From Bacteroidota bacterium (GTDB lineage Bacteria; Bacteroidota; Bacteroidia; Chitinophagales; Saprospiraceae): DNA of 22,988 nt. A model generated the notes under the pieces. The model searched no databases and had not been told where the DNA came from. It saw only the letters and a list, made by a program, of their open reading frames with translations. Where the stretch lies: contig JAJRQS010000053.1 in assembly GCA_024280135.1 (NCBI GenBank), positions 1 to 22,988 on the forward strand, given 5' to 3'. Position 1 is the stretch's first letter, and every line of letters begins with the position of its first letter. A program made the translations under genes and the position numbers. This document shows positions 16,301-22,398 of this stretch, one piece after another.

Positions 16301-16655
16301 GGGCTTCGTCAATACTTTGACCACTCAGTTTTTCTAGCATGTGCAAGCACACGGTGATACCCAATGCTGTATAATGAGCCAATAATGCTGGTTCATTAGC
16401 CGAAATATGCCGAGCTTTTATCCGAAAGGAATTAGCAAAATAGTTCAACTTTGGGCTAAAACTTGATTTTTGTGCGATATAGGAAAGCTTGGCAAATAAG
16501 GTGGTAAAATGCAACCGCTCTTTTTCGACAGCACTATCTAAAATAGCTCTAAAAATGTATTGGACTTTTTCTAATTTCTGGTCAGTCGGGTTCTTGCTAT
16601 CTGAGAGTTTTTGAATGCTGCGTAAAAAGAAATCATAAATTTTTTCATCAATCAT
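13320..16655 (-). CDS. RecB-type nuclease / SF1B helicase fusion (Dna2-like)
   Basis: The 1111-residue protein has a PD-(D/E)XK nuclease domain at about 335-430: GRLDLFY (Asp353), IIELKSGK (Glu369, Lys371) and the QxxxY motif (Gln390, Tyr394). A C-terminal UPF1/Dna2-type SF1B helicase follows: GPPGTGKT at 705-712, DEAS at 825-828, GDHRQLP at 849-855, ITPYRAQ near 1011, ERYQG at 1042-1046 and ALTRAK at 1082-1087. A beta-rich region near 570-620 may be the SF1B 1B-type barrel. The N-terminal 300 residues are unassigned. Only four cysteines occur (103, 745, 892, 1057), none near the nuclease, so the iron-sulfur cluster of eukaryotic Dna2 and AddB is absent. All catalytic motifs look intact. Likely DNA end processing or repair; a defence role cannot be excluded. 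No clear promoter was found. Confidence 0.9.
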   Translation of the reverse strand: MIDEKIYDFFLRSIQKLSDSKNPTDQKLEKVQYIFRAILDSAVEKERLHFTTLFAKLSYIAQKSSFSPKLNYFANSFRIKARHISANEPALLAHYTALGITVCLHMLEKLSGQSIDEALKKTLPYAFPAKQKRDPSILSYFANARVVVIENDVKAQALIGFLESEPNQKIKIRYNIPERNENFKNSITLLDKVFGYPTNVQLLDVEIDKEGVYFPKGLVLEPDYLMDVSAVAASVSNVHNLPLGFMVNKFLPYEVTPPIMLGNIANFFLDELTSNPEQTFLELFPKVFKLYPLVFSMWDDAKIRTVYQKSQKHFVSIYKVIMQDFKNENIDRKSAVLEPAFFSNTYGIQGRLDLFYESQTEPNKSVIIELKSGKPFKANKYGLSQSHYTQTLLYDLLIKSINKKNKPTNYILYSTLDVNQLKFAPTIKSIQYEAIQARNELVAIEKALLQINDVSLDDHSILEYVRPKQFERYRGFTYTNFETFHKVFSELNKLEKHYFKAFVSFIARENWLAKVGDSSVAGRRGQAQLWMSSTEEKENDFSILKGLKLLNQDNTSEFPIVTFQKTKTTNPLANFRIGDIVILHPDKKEDTSVIHARVIKGSIIALEDQMVQVRLRSYQVNPADLSTDSLWMLEPDLWERAFQSLFNSLFEWAGIESKRKELILTVKPPKKSSLKGVQASSNLTDEQEAILAKMLSAKDYFLLWGPPGTGKTSIILKSAVQHLIRNTKETVLLLAYTNRAVDEICGAIETEMPEMKDLYFRIGNTNSTHTDFKEQLLSEKIKNLTKRQEVKETILSHRVVVSTVSSIMSKPQIFEFMKFDTTIIDEASQILEPQLIGILSRIKRFILIGDHRQLPAVVSQKSIFSKTDNPLLNKLGIKDLANSYFERLFMRCKANEWDWAYGMLSMQGRMHEDVMAFANKHFYDGKLRILPKGLNPRQYQSKYLSTSSEDDLRQKIATKRMLFFNTPADEALGSGKKNKFEAQKVVELLQHIKGIYEENNLPLSKNSVGVITPYRAQIAQIRALVFAQAPEWIDLLTIDTVERYQGGARDIIIISVCLNKPYQLNTLVALSEEGVDRKLNVALTRAKEQVIMIGNAELLKKDKRYAAFMEY

Positions 16656-16826
16656 TTGGTGGATTGGTTTAATTACTTTACCTTGGCATCAATATTGAAT
16701 GTATCTCCTTCAAGTGATTACTGATTATTCTTTCTCATGAATAGATGTGAATCACGACTGAATAAAACCCTTCATTTGTTCATTCTTTTATTGAACTGAC
16801 CAATTATGGTCTAAAATTACAGCTTT

Positions 16827-16913
16827 ATGTTGATACTGTACGTTTTAATCGGAGGTTTTTTAGTAGGGGCGGTCATTAATAACAATATCGACCTAATTTT
16901 AGGGAGACGATAA
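16827..16913 (+). CDS. Small single-TM protein, left copy (28 residues)
   Basis: The frame encodes a hydrophobic segment, MLILYVLIGGFLVGAV, then INNNIDLILGRR. An in-frame stop lies 15 nt upstream, so the ATG at 16827 is the only reasonable start. The first 16 residues match 9 of 16 in a second tiny gene at 18843-18977 (MLILY, G, FL, G), and the DNA is similar there too. A strong terminator follows 38 nt after the stop. No Shine-Dalgarno or good promoter was found; TTG-N18-TAAAATTA just upstream is a poor match. Translation is supported by the paralogue and by the terminator. Function is unknown; small inner-membrane regulator, leader or toxin are all possible. Confidence 0.5.
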   Translation: MLILYVLIGGFLVGAVINNNIDLILGRR

Positions 16914-16950
16914 TTTATCTCCCCAAAAAGTTTACTTCAAAACAAATTGT

Positions 16951-16985
16951 AAAAGTAGCTATCTAATTAGATAGCTACTTTTTTT
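16951..16985. terminator. Rho-independent terminator, perfect 32-nt palindrome
   Basis: AAAAGTAGCTATCTAA (16951-16966) is followed directly by its reverse complement (16967-16982) and further T to 16985. It separates the small TM gene from the kinase gene. The A-run on the left makes it usable from both directions. Confidence 0.88.
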
Positions 16986-17027
16986 GTTAAATCTATACTT
17001 TTTTATAAAAAGTGCTATAAGATTAGT

Positions 17028-17035
17028 TATCTTTG
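17028..17035 (+). promoter_or_regulatory. -7 box upstream of the HipA-like kinase gene
   Basis: TATCTTTG is an exact TAnnTTTG match, 19 nt before the ATG at 17055. The -33 region is only T-rich (no TTG). Predicted start is about 17042, giving a very short A-rich leader. Confidence 0.6.
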
Positions 17036-17054
17036 TTTTTTGTAAAAATTAAAG

Positions 17055-17879
17055 ATGATTAGGGATGTAAAAGTTAAATTGCGTAGAGAATTTTCGAAAG
17101 GAAACTCAGGTGAAATTCCTCAAGCAAACCGCATAAAAGAATTAAGAAATAGCCATTATTTTGTAGAAGACAAAGATTTGGATGGGGATGCGCCCAAGCA
17201 ATTCATCCGGTTATACTATTATGAAAAGGGGAATGGAGTAAGGAAGAAAAACTTAAGAACCTGGATTCCATATATTGCAAAGACAGCAGAAAAATGGTAT
17301 CCAAATGAGTCAGTTGTCGAATTTTTACTGAATAGAATTGGAGAAGTTTTGGGTCTCAAGATGAATCAAACGAAATTGTTAAATATAAATGGGCAAATAC
17401 GTTTTCTTAGCCGGTATTTTTTGGCTAAGAACGAAGTAATGATTCATGGGGCTGAGATTTGTGGTGAGTATCTCGAAGATCCTATTTTTGCTAAAGAAAT
17501 TGCTGATGATCGTCAAGAATCAAGAGTGTTTTTCAATTTTCAGTTTGTTTCAAAGGCAATATTTTATGTCTTTGAAGAAGATCATGAGCGTTTGTTATTA
17601 GAGTTTGTTCGAATGCTAATTTTTGATGCTTTAGTGGGTAATAACGATAGGCACTTTTACAATTGGGCAATTATCCGTTCTGTAAGGAAGAGAGGGGAGC
17701 CAAGGTTCGCTCCAATTTACGATACAGCTAGAGGACTTTTCTGGAATTGGGATGATGAACAAGTAATTCGTAGTTTGAAGGACTATCATGTGAGAGGAAG
17801 GAAAGTGCAAAATTATCTTGAAAAAGCATTCCCAAGGGTAAGTCTGGAGGATAATCCTGAATTAACCATTTCGAATTAA
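17055..17879 (+). CDS. HipA-like Ser/Thr kinase (HipT-type), apparent C-terminal frameshift
   Basis: The visible frame encodes 274 residues. An early Lys-rich region with KTAEKWYPNESVVEFLLNR (about 76-94) resembles the HipA nucleotide-binding lysine and glutamate region. SRYF and VMIHGAEI follow. The catalytic loop is DALVGNNDRHFYN (Asp191-Asn203; Asp198 catalytic, Asn203 metal ligand), and the metal-binding Asp223 lies in APIYDTARGLFWN. The N-terminal HipA subdomain is missing and is encoded by the next gene. After ELT (Thr271) this frame runs through ISN to a stop. One extra C at 17866-17867 would give ELTHFELINFL and continue in the other frame to 18070, for about 338 residues. The extended version overlaps the next gene by ATGA, strong evidence that it is the native length. 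HipA-type kinases phosphorylate translation factors; the target here is unknown. Confidence 0.82.
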   Translation: MIRDVKVKLRREFSKGNSGEIPQANRIKELRNSHYFVEDKDLDGDAPKQFIRLYYYEKGNGVRKKNLRTWIPYIAKTAEKWYPNESVVEFLLNRIGEVLGLKMNQTKLLNINGQIRFLSRYFLAKNEVMIHGAEICGEYLEDPIFAKEIADDRQESRVFFNFQFVSKAIFYVFEEDHERLLLEFVRMLIFDALVGNNDRHFYNWAIIRSVRKRGEPRFAPIYDTARGLFWNWDDEQVIRSLKDYHVRGRKVQNYLEKAFPRVSLEDNPELTISN

Positions 17880-18070
17880 TTAACTTTCTTAAAGAAGAAA
17901 ACAAATCGTATAAAAATTTCGTTATAGAAATGAGCTCTGAGGAGAAGGAAGAAAAGGTGATTTCCATGATAAAGGAGGAATTTGAGCCTTTTTTTATTAC
18001 TGAAAGAATGAAATTGATTATCTTAGCGCTTCGTCTTAGGTTTAAACGCATTAGAAATTCAGAACGATGA
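17861..18070 (+). pseudogene. Frameshifted C-terminal end of the HipA-like kinase
   Basis: This stretch is open in the -1 frame relative to the kinase start and encodes HFELINFLKEENKSY, then an acidic-basic helical tail ending KRIRNSER. It has no start of its own and its stop (18068-18070) overlaps the ATG of the next gene. A single base missing in the CC at 17866-17867 accounts for the break. It may be a real mutation or a sequencing error. Confidence 0.68.
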
Positions 18071-18465
18071 AAAAGTGGAAAAAGTTGATTAAGGATTTGT
18101 TTCGAAAAAACGATGAAGACGTTTTAGACATCCCTTTGGATAGTACCATAAACTTTATCTTGAAGCTTGATAACTTAAAAGTCGGCTATTTGAGTTTTGA
18201 CGAATATTGGCATTTTAAATATGCTGACGAGTTCAAAAAAGAAATTAAAAATCTCCATACTGTACCAGGTTTTTCTGATATTAATAAAGAATACACCAAT
18301 AAACACTTATGGCCTTTTTTTAAAGTTCGAATTCCTGGGCTTAAACAGCCAGCTGTGAAAGAAATTATTAAGGATGAAAGCCTAAGATTGGATGAAGTAT
18401 CTTTACTCAAGCGTTTTGGATTTAAGTCTATCGCAAGCCCGTATATTTTAGCAATTGGAAGTTAA
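18067..18465 (+). CDS. HipA N-terminal-domain protein (HipS-like)
   Basis: The 132-residue protein has a short basic start and then the HipA N-terminal fold pattern: FILKLDNLKVGYLSFDEYWHF (about 30-50, the N-subdomain strands with VGxL), YADEF, VPGFSD, and LWPFFKVRIPG (about 78-88), which corresponds to the PFF..LLPEG region of full HipA. EVSLLKRFGF follows. It supplies the subdomain missing from the kinase encoded just upstream; ATGA overlap with the extended kinase gene indicates coupling. In HipBST systems the equivalent small protein (HipS) neutralises the kinase HipT, so an antitoxin or regulatory role is inferred. Here it follows the kinase instead of preceding it, and no HTH gene is adjacent. 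Confidence 0.82.
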   Translation: MKKWKKLIKDLFRKNDEDVLDIPLDSTINFILKLDNLKVGYLSFDEYWHFKYADEFKKEIKNLHTVPGFSDINKEYTNKHLWPFFKVRIPGLKQPAVKEIIKDESLRLDEVSLLKRFGFKSIASPYILAIGS

Positions 18466-18691
18466 ATCTTCCAAGCGTTTGCTCTTTGTAAAAAAAACAA
18501 TCCGCATAGCAACATTCAGTTCGCCTGAGTTTCCATGAATTTGGAATTGATCTCGATCTGGTTTGGATCATTTGTCTGTTGTGGAATGACCCTACTTTCT
18601 TAAGAATATCCAAAATTTTGTGATTGATGGATATATTTATCTACTATTCAAAAGTATAGACATTCGTGGCAATCTTCAAAGGCAAAGGTAC

Positions 18692-18710
18692 AAAGAGTCA
18701 GGAGCTCTTT
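18692..18710. promoter_or_regulatory. Possible upstream activator site for the sigma-54 promoter
   Basis: Inverted repeat AAAGAG-TCAGGAG-CTCTTT, centred about 110 bp before the predicted start of the -24/-12 promoter. This is the distance at which bacterial enhancer-binding proteins usually bind. The arms are only 6 bp, so chance is possible. Confidence 0.3.
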
Positions 18711-18783
18711 TAAGTGCTGAAAACTTAGTAATTCACTCAACCCCCATAGGCACATAATTCCATATAGTAAATAAATATATATA

Positions 18784-18800
18784 TTGGCACGCTATTTGCA
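18784..18800 (+). promoter_or_regulatory. Sigma-54 (RpoN) -24/-12 promoter
   Basis: TTGGCACG-CTAT-TTGCA matches the sigma-54 consensus (TGGCACG-N4-TTGCA) at every conserved base. The -24 GG (18786-18787) and -12 GC (18798-18799) are 12 bp apart. Predicted start is about 18811, 32 nt before the ATG at 18843. Confidence 0.78.
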
Positions 18801-18842
18801 AGAAGCATTATCAAGGTTTAGAAAGGCATTTTGAACACTCCC

Positions 18843-18977
18843 ATGAACGCTATGCATTCTTTCACAAAAACTAATGAGATGTTGATATTGTATCTTGCTT
18901 TGGGTACTTTTTTAGGAGGGGTAATGTTATTCAGTTTAGTTAATACAGCTGCAAATGACCCCTCAAAAGATAAATGA
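18843..18977 (+). CDS. Small single-TM protein, right copy (44 residues)
   Basis: The frame begins MNAMHSFTKTNE and continues with the hydrophobic MLILYLALGTFLGGVMLFSL, then a polar tail, VNTAANDPSKDK. Its core resembles the 28-residue protein at 16827-16913. Starts at 18843, 18852 or 18879 are possible; the similarity begins at the last. It is the only reading frame between an exact sigma-54 promoter (18784-18800) and a terminator (18995-19026), which strongly suggests a real small membrane protein made under a specific signal. Predicted topology is one helix with a hydrophilic C-terminus. The function is unknown; candidates are a stress-induced membrane regulator or a pore-forming peptide. 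Confidence 0.6.
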   Translation: MNAMHSFTKTNEMLILYLALGTFLGGVMLFSLVNTAANDPSKDK

Positions 18978-18994
18978 AAACCCCCTAATTACAG

Positions 18995-19026
18995 TGCCTT
19001 GTTCGTAAGAACGGGGCATTTTTTTT
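18995..19026 (+). terminator. Rho-independent terminator after the right small TM gene
   Basis: TGCCTTGTTC (18995-19004) pairs with GAACGGGGCA (19009-19018), 10 bp with two G-U pairs and a 4-nt loop, then eight T. Confidence 0.88.
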
Positions 19027-19107
19027 GGTCAGTACCCGAAGATTGGAGGTGTGCCCAAGCAATAAATAGGTACTTTCGACAAAAAAAGAGTTAATTTCAC
19101 TTTCTCC

Positions 19108-19138
19108 TTCCATTTTAATGAATAAAATAGTATCTTTG
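19108..19138 (+). promoter_or_regulatory. Promoter of rplY
   Basis: TATCTTTG at 19131-19138 is an exact -7 match. TTC (19108-19110), 20 bp upstream, is a one-base variant of the -33 TTG. Start predicted near 19145, about 37 nt before the ATG. Confidence 0.65.
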
Positions 19139-19181
19139 CATCCCCAAAGAAAATTGGGAAAAAGAATAATAATTCAAACTT

Positions 19182-19814
19182 ATGGCAACTGTTCAAATTA
19201 CAGCCGAAAAGAAGGCTAATTCAGGGAAAAAAGCAGCAAGGGCAACTAGAGCTGCAGGATTAATACCAGCGATTATATACGGGGGTAAGCAAGATACACA
19301 AATTGCACTGAAGCACAACGACATCAAAGCAGCTATCTTTACTAATAACTTTACAGTAGTAGAGGTGACAGTTGATGGTGAAATGCACAAGTGTTTTGTG
19401 AAAGATGCGCAATTTCACCCAGTTACAGAAGAAATTCTGCATATTGATTTTCTTAGATTGATTGATGGCGTTCCAGTTAGAATTAACTTGCCCATTGAGT
19501 TTAATGGTTCTCCTAGAGGAGTAAAAGACGGTGGTGCGTTTTTGGCACAAGTCTTTAAAGTAAAGGTAAAAGCACTTCCTAAGAATGTAGTCCCTTCTTT
19601 GAAGGTGGATATTTCTGATATGGGTATGGGTGATTCTATTAAAATAGGAGATCTTCAGCTTGTTGAGGGTATCGAAATTATGGAGGATGGAAGTATCCCA
19701 ATCGCAAAAGTAATTGTACCAAGAGCACTTAAGAGTGTATTGGGTACTGACGAAGAAGAAGGTGAAAGCGCTGAAGCTGCACCAGAGGCTTCTGAAGAGC
19801 CTGCTGCTGAGTAA
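19182..19814 (+). CDS. rplY: 50S ribosomal protein L25 (bL25, Ctc type)
   Basis: The 210-residue protein has the two domains of the CTC/TL5 form. The N-terminal 5S-rRNA-binding beta-barrel (about 1-95) includes GKKAARATRAAGLIPAIIYG and HPVTEEILHIDFLRL. The C-terminal beta domain (about 96-185) includes PIEFNGSPRGVKDGGAF and the usual MGMGDSIKIGDL. An acidic Ala/Glu-rich tail (about 188-210) ends it, as in many Bacteroidota L25 proteins. It binds 5S rRNA in the large subunit. Its own promoter and terminator make it a single-gene unit; prs and pth, often neighbours of rplY, are not here. Confidence 0.96.
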   Translation: MATVQITAEKKANSGKKAARATRAAGLIPAIIYGGKQDTQIALKHNDIKAAIFTNNFTVVEVTVDGEMHKCFVKDAQFHPVTEEILHIDFLRLIDGVPVRINLPIEFNGSPRGVKDGGAFLAQVFKVKVKALPKNVVPSLKVDISDMGMGDSIKIGDLQLVEGIEIMEDGSIPIAKVIVPRALKSVLGTDEEEGESAEAAPEASEEPAAE

Positions 19815-19832
19815 TCGGCAAAGTGGAAAAAT

Positions 19833-19869
19833 AAAAAAAGGGTTGTCTCGAAAAGACAACCCTTTTTTT
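19833..19869. terminator. Terminator after rplY
   Basis: A perfect 16-bp stem (19833-19848 with 19854-19869) with GGGTTGTCT as its GC-rich core, a 5-nt loop, and A7/T7 flanks. Confidence 0.93.
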
Positions 19870-19929
19870 ATGTATCATGGAGCAATTAATTATACTTAAA
19901 CCTTTTTTGCAGCAAAGAGTTTTTCTACT

Positions 19930-20883
19930 ATGCCCCTTATCAACAAAACAACTTATCCAGGATCTCCTTTTTGGCTCATCAATGGGCATTTTCAAACGAT
20001 AATACCTGGATTTGAAGACAAGAAAGGGTTGATGCCTTATCAACGGGAGCGTTTTAAGTTGGAAGATGAAGATTTTATAGATTTAGACTGGATTCGCCAA
20101 GGTGCTGATAAGCTAGTGCTCCTCATACATGGATTAGAGGGGAATAGTCAACGTATTTATGTACGAAAAATGGCACAATTTTTTGCGGACAAACAATGGA
20201 ATGTTTTGGCTTGGAATGCCCGATCTTGTAGTGGAGAGATGAACCATGCATTTCGATTGTATGAACATGGTGAAATAGGAGATTTGACAGAAGTCATACA
20301 AACATTGGGTGAGTATAAGCAGATCGTGCTGATTGGTTTTAGCATGGGCGGAAGCATTGTCTTGAATTATCTCGGTAGGATAGGGGATGCGTTACCGCCA
20401 AATGTGACCCACGGCATTGCTATTTCTACGCCTTGTAATTTAGGGGATTGCGCCGATAAGCTGGATCAAAAGAGTAACTTTTTATACAAAAATAAATTTA
20501 AGCGCAAGCTAACCGCCAAAATTACTCGTAAAGCAGCCCAATATCCAGGAAAAATTGATTTGTCCAAGATGGAGGAGGTGACTTGTTGGCGCGATATAGA
20601 CGAATTCTACTCGGCTCCCATTAATGGATATCAGGATGCGGATGATTTTTATGCGCAAGCATCGGCTGGCCATTTCGTGCATGGAGTGACGATACCCACC
20701 TTGTTAATTAATTCGACCAATGACCCTATTCTTACGCCGTCTTGTTCTCCTATCGAAATAGCGCGCAAGCATCCCAAATTCTATCTGGAATTAACGACAT
20801 CAGGTGGACACGTGAGTTTTCCAACAACTAAGAAACAAGGCTATTGGTTGGGGAATAGGATATTGTCATTTGTTTTTTCATAA
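19930..20883 (+). CDS. YheT-family alpha/beta hydrolase
   Basis: The 317-residue protein carries the marks of the YheT/COG0429 hydrolases: NGHFQTIIP near the N-terminus (18-26), LLIHGLEGNS (about 64-73), NARSCSGEMN (about 96-105), the nucleophile elbow GFSMGGS with Ser138, the acid in NSTNDPIL (Asp265), and the catalytic histidine in SGGHVSF (His294). The catalytic triad is therefore complete. Members are esterase-like enzymes whose natural substrate is mostly unknown. It starts 60 nt after the rplY terminator, so it has its own promoter, though none is obvious. No clear terminator follows. Confidence 0.92.
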   Translation: MPLINKTTYPGSPFWLINGHFQTIIPGFEDKKGLMPYQRERFKLEDEDFIDLDWIRQGADKLVLLIHGLEGNSQRIYVRKMAQFFADKQWNVLAWNARSCSGEMNHAFRLYEHGEIGDLTEVIQTLGEYKQIVLIGFSMGGSIVLNYLGRIGDALPPNVTHGIAISTPCNLGDCADKLDQKSNFLYKNKFKRKLTAKITRKAAQYPGKIDLSKMEEVTCWRDIDEFYSAPINGYQDADDFYAQASAGHFVHGVTIPTLLINSTNDPILTPSCSPIEIARKHPKFYLELTTSGGHVSFPTTKKQGYWLGNRILSFVFS

Positions 20884-21062
20884 AATTTATTATTTTTTTC
20901 TTTAATATCATGTTAATGGAATTTTGGCTTTCGCAAAATTTTTAACAAGTAGAATAGTTTCTTGCCAAATGTATTGTTACTTTCAGATTTAGTAGGTGTT
21001 TGCATTTTGCTCAAAATACACCTTATTGGGTGGCGGTACTGGCATATTGGCAAATAATATTC

Positions 21063-21070
21063 TATCTTTG
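21063..21070 (+). promoter_or_regulatory. -7 box of a short orphan transcription unit
   Basis: TATCTTTG is an exact TAnnTTTG match. The -33 position holds TGG rather than TTG at the 20-bp spacing. It is followed by no gene before the terminator at 21150-21182. Confidence 0.5.
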
Positions 21071-21076
21071 TGTTGT

Positions 21077-21182
21077 AAAGTGAAATATCCAGTATGTGGG
21101 TGTTTTGCTTGAAAAAGAAAATTTTTATTTGGTTTTATTTGGTTAGGGTGAGGTAGTGCGTGGTTGCACTACCTCTTTTTTT
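21077..21182 (+). ncRNA. Candidate small RNA or micro-peptide transcript (about 105 nt)
   Basis: The unit is defined only by a promoter-like box at 21063-21070 and a strong terminator at 21150-21182. It does not look like tRNA, SRP RNA, tmRNA or an obvious 6S RNA. It contains a short frame, ATG 21094 to TAG in the left arm of the terminator, which would give a 20-residue hydrophobic, basic peptide beginning MWVFCLKKK. The frame is short enough to be chance. The 366-bp gap (20884-21249) otherwise holds AT-rich DNA and a weak hairpin at 20994-21023. Confidence 0.35.
21150..21182 (+). terminator. Rho-independent terminator upstream of the DUF3078 gene
   Basis: GAGGTAGTGC (21150-21159) pairs perfectly with GCACTACCTC (21166-21175), 6-nt loop, followed by seven T. 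Confidence 0.92.
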
Positions 21183-21190
21183 GCTAATAT

Positions 21191-21221
21191 CTGATAAAAA
21201 AAAGAAATATGTGTATCTTTG
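21191..21221 (+). promoter_or_regulatory. Promoter of the DUF3078 gene
   Basis: TATCTTTG (21214-21221), with CTG (21191-21193) at the 20-bp spacing in place of TTG. Start predicted near 21228, 22 nt before the ATG at 21250. Its place after the terminator also argues that translation does not begin at the upstream in-frame codons. Confidence 0.65.
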
Positions 21222-21249
21222 TGACATTGTTAAACAAAATAAACTTACA

Positions 21250-22245
21250 ATGACTCACAAATTTTTACTCATATTAGGACTCGTTTTTTCTAGTGTCCTT
21301 TTGTTTGCGCAAGCAGATGACGACCGAATGAAAGAAATCAAGAAGATGACAGCAGGCGAAGAAATCCCTGATGGTTGGAGAAAAGGAGGAGCTTTGGGCT
21401 TTGACTTGGCTGGTCTTGGTTTGAAGAATCCTAGATTTGGATCTGGAGAAAGCCGGTTTGGATTAGGCGGTTTAGGTACTTTCTTTGTTAACTTGAAAAG
21501 TGGTAAAGACTATTGGGATAATAACATTGATTTCCAATTAGCTGTTCAGAATTTGAAATCAAACAAAGGTAGATATCAAAAGAACGTAGATGTCGTTCGG
21601 TTCAATTCTAGATATGGACACCAAATAAAGAATAGACTCTTCGGTGCGATTGATTTGAATGTCGAGACACTACTGTTACCAACTTACCCAGATAACTTTC
21701 TAAAGGGTAGAACAGGAGAGAATAAATTAGCTGATCTTTTCTCTCCCGTGAGAGTGACTTTAGCGCCTGGTTTGGATTATAAGCATAATGAGCATTTTTC
21801 TGTGTTCTTTGCACCTATCGGTATTAAGTTGATCTATGTAGCAGATGACGCCATTGCCCAATTAGGTCTTCACGGTAACCAGTTGAAGGATAATTCAGAA
21901 ACAGAATACGAAAAGATGTTCTTTCAAGCAGGTGCGAACTTAAAGGCACAGTATAACAACAAGTACTTTAATGAGAAAGTCATCTACTCTACGCAGTTAG
22001 ATTTGTTCTCAAACTATTTGAATAACCCACAAAACATTGATGTTCTTTGGGGTCACGCTTTAGATTTTATGATTACTAAGAATCTTTCTCTAGCCCTTAA
22101 AGGCGAAATGTTCTACGATCATGACATCATGGTTAATGTTGACAGAAATGGAAATGGAGAATACGAAGGAATCGAAGCGGGAGAAGTTGGACGAAGAGTC
22201 AGCTCTGTAGGTTCATTCTACTTGAAGTACAATACTTTATTTTAA
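21250..22245 (+). CDS. DUF3078 outer-membrane-associated protein
   Basis: The 331-residue protein has a signal peptide (cleavage likely after Ala20 in LLFAQ). The mature chain fits DUF3078: WRKGGALGFDLAGLGLKNP near the start, LADLFSPVRVTLAPGLDY, FSVFFAPIGIKLIYVADD, a YFNEKVIYSTQLDLFSNYL strand pair, and a barrel-like C-terminus ending YLKYNTLF. Such proteins are common in Bacteroidota and are predicted outer-membrane barrels of unknown role. The frame is open from an ATG at 21160, but that lies inside the terminator and before the promoter; the ATG at 21250 begins the signal peptide and is preferred. Confidence 0.88.
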   Translation: MTHKFLLILGLVFSSVLLFAQADDDRMKEIKKMTAGEEIPDGWRKGGALGFDLAGLGLKNPRFGSGESRFGLGGLGTFFVNLKSGKDYWDNNIDFQLAVQNLKSNKGRYQKNVDVVRFNSRYGHQIKNRLFGAIDLNVETLLLPTYPDNFLKGRTGENKLADLFSPVRVTLAPGLDYKHNEHFSVFFAPIGIKLIYVADDAIAQLGLHGNQLKDNSETEYEKMFFQAGANLKAQYNNKYFNEKVIYSTQLDLFSNYLNNPQNIDVLWGHALDFMITKNLSLALKGEMFYDHDIMVNVDRNGNGEYEGIEAGEVGRRVSSVGSFYLKYNTLF

Positions 22246-22267
22246 TTAAGAATAAAGTATTCAGTTT

Positions 22268-22305
22268 TAAAGCACCCAATTGATTTTTCAATTGGGTGCT
22301 TTTTT
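22268..22305. terminator. Terminator after the DUF3078 gene
   Basis: A perfect 15-bp stem with GCACCCAATTGA core (22268-22282 with 22287-22301), 4-nt T loop, and continued T to 22305. Confidence 0.93.
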
Positions 22306-22398
22306 TTATTGCTGGCAACCCATTGATCGCCAAAATTCTATACGAAATATCGGTTGGCTTAAGCAAACAGGCGTCGTGTATCTCGGCAGAGGCAGATC

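Larger units (their letters stand above)
18466..18842. other. Gene-free stretch carrying a sigma-54 control region
   Basis: No credible gene is seen. The left part (18466-18640) has no structure I can name. The right part has an inverted repeat AAAGAG-N7-CTCTTT (18692-18710), an AT-rich run (about 18763-18785) and an exact -24/-12 promoter. A TACCTTTG box lies on the (-) strand at 18690-18683 but lacks a -33 element. Confidence 0.5.

Noticed and set aside
18428..18690. Antisense gene or RNA on the (-) strand with a TACCTTTG box at 18690-18683
   Set aside because: No -33 element, and the 61-codon frame downstream shows no recognisable protein features.
19260..19859. 199-codon frame on the (-) strand opposite rplY
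   Set aside because: Fully antisense to a clear ribosomal protein gene and its terminator, with composition unlike a real protein.
21160..21249. Longer start for the DUF3078 protein
   Set aside because: It would begin inside a terminator loop and upstream of the promoter; the signal peptide starts at 21250.
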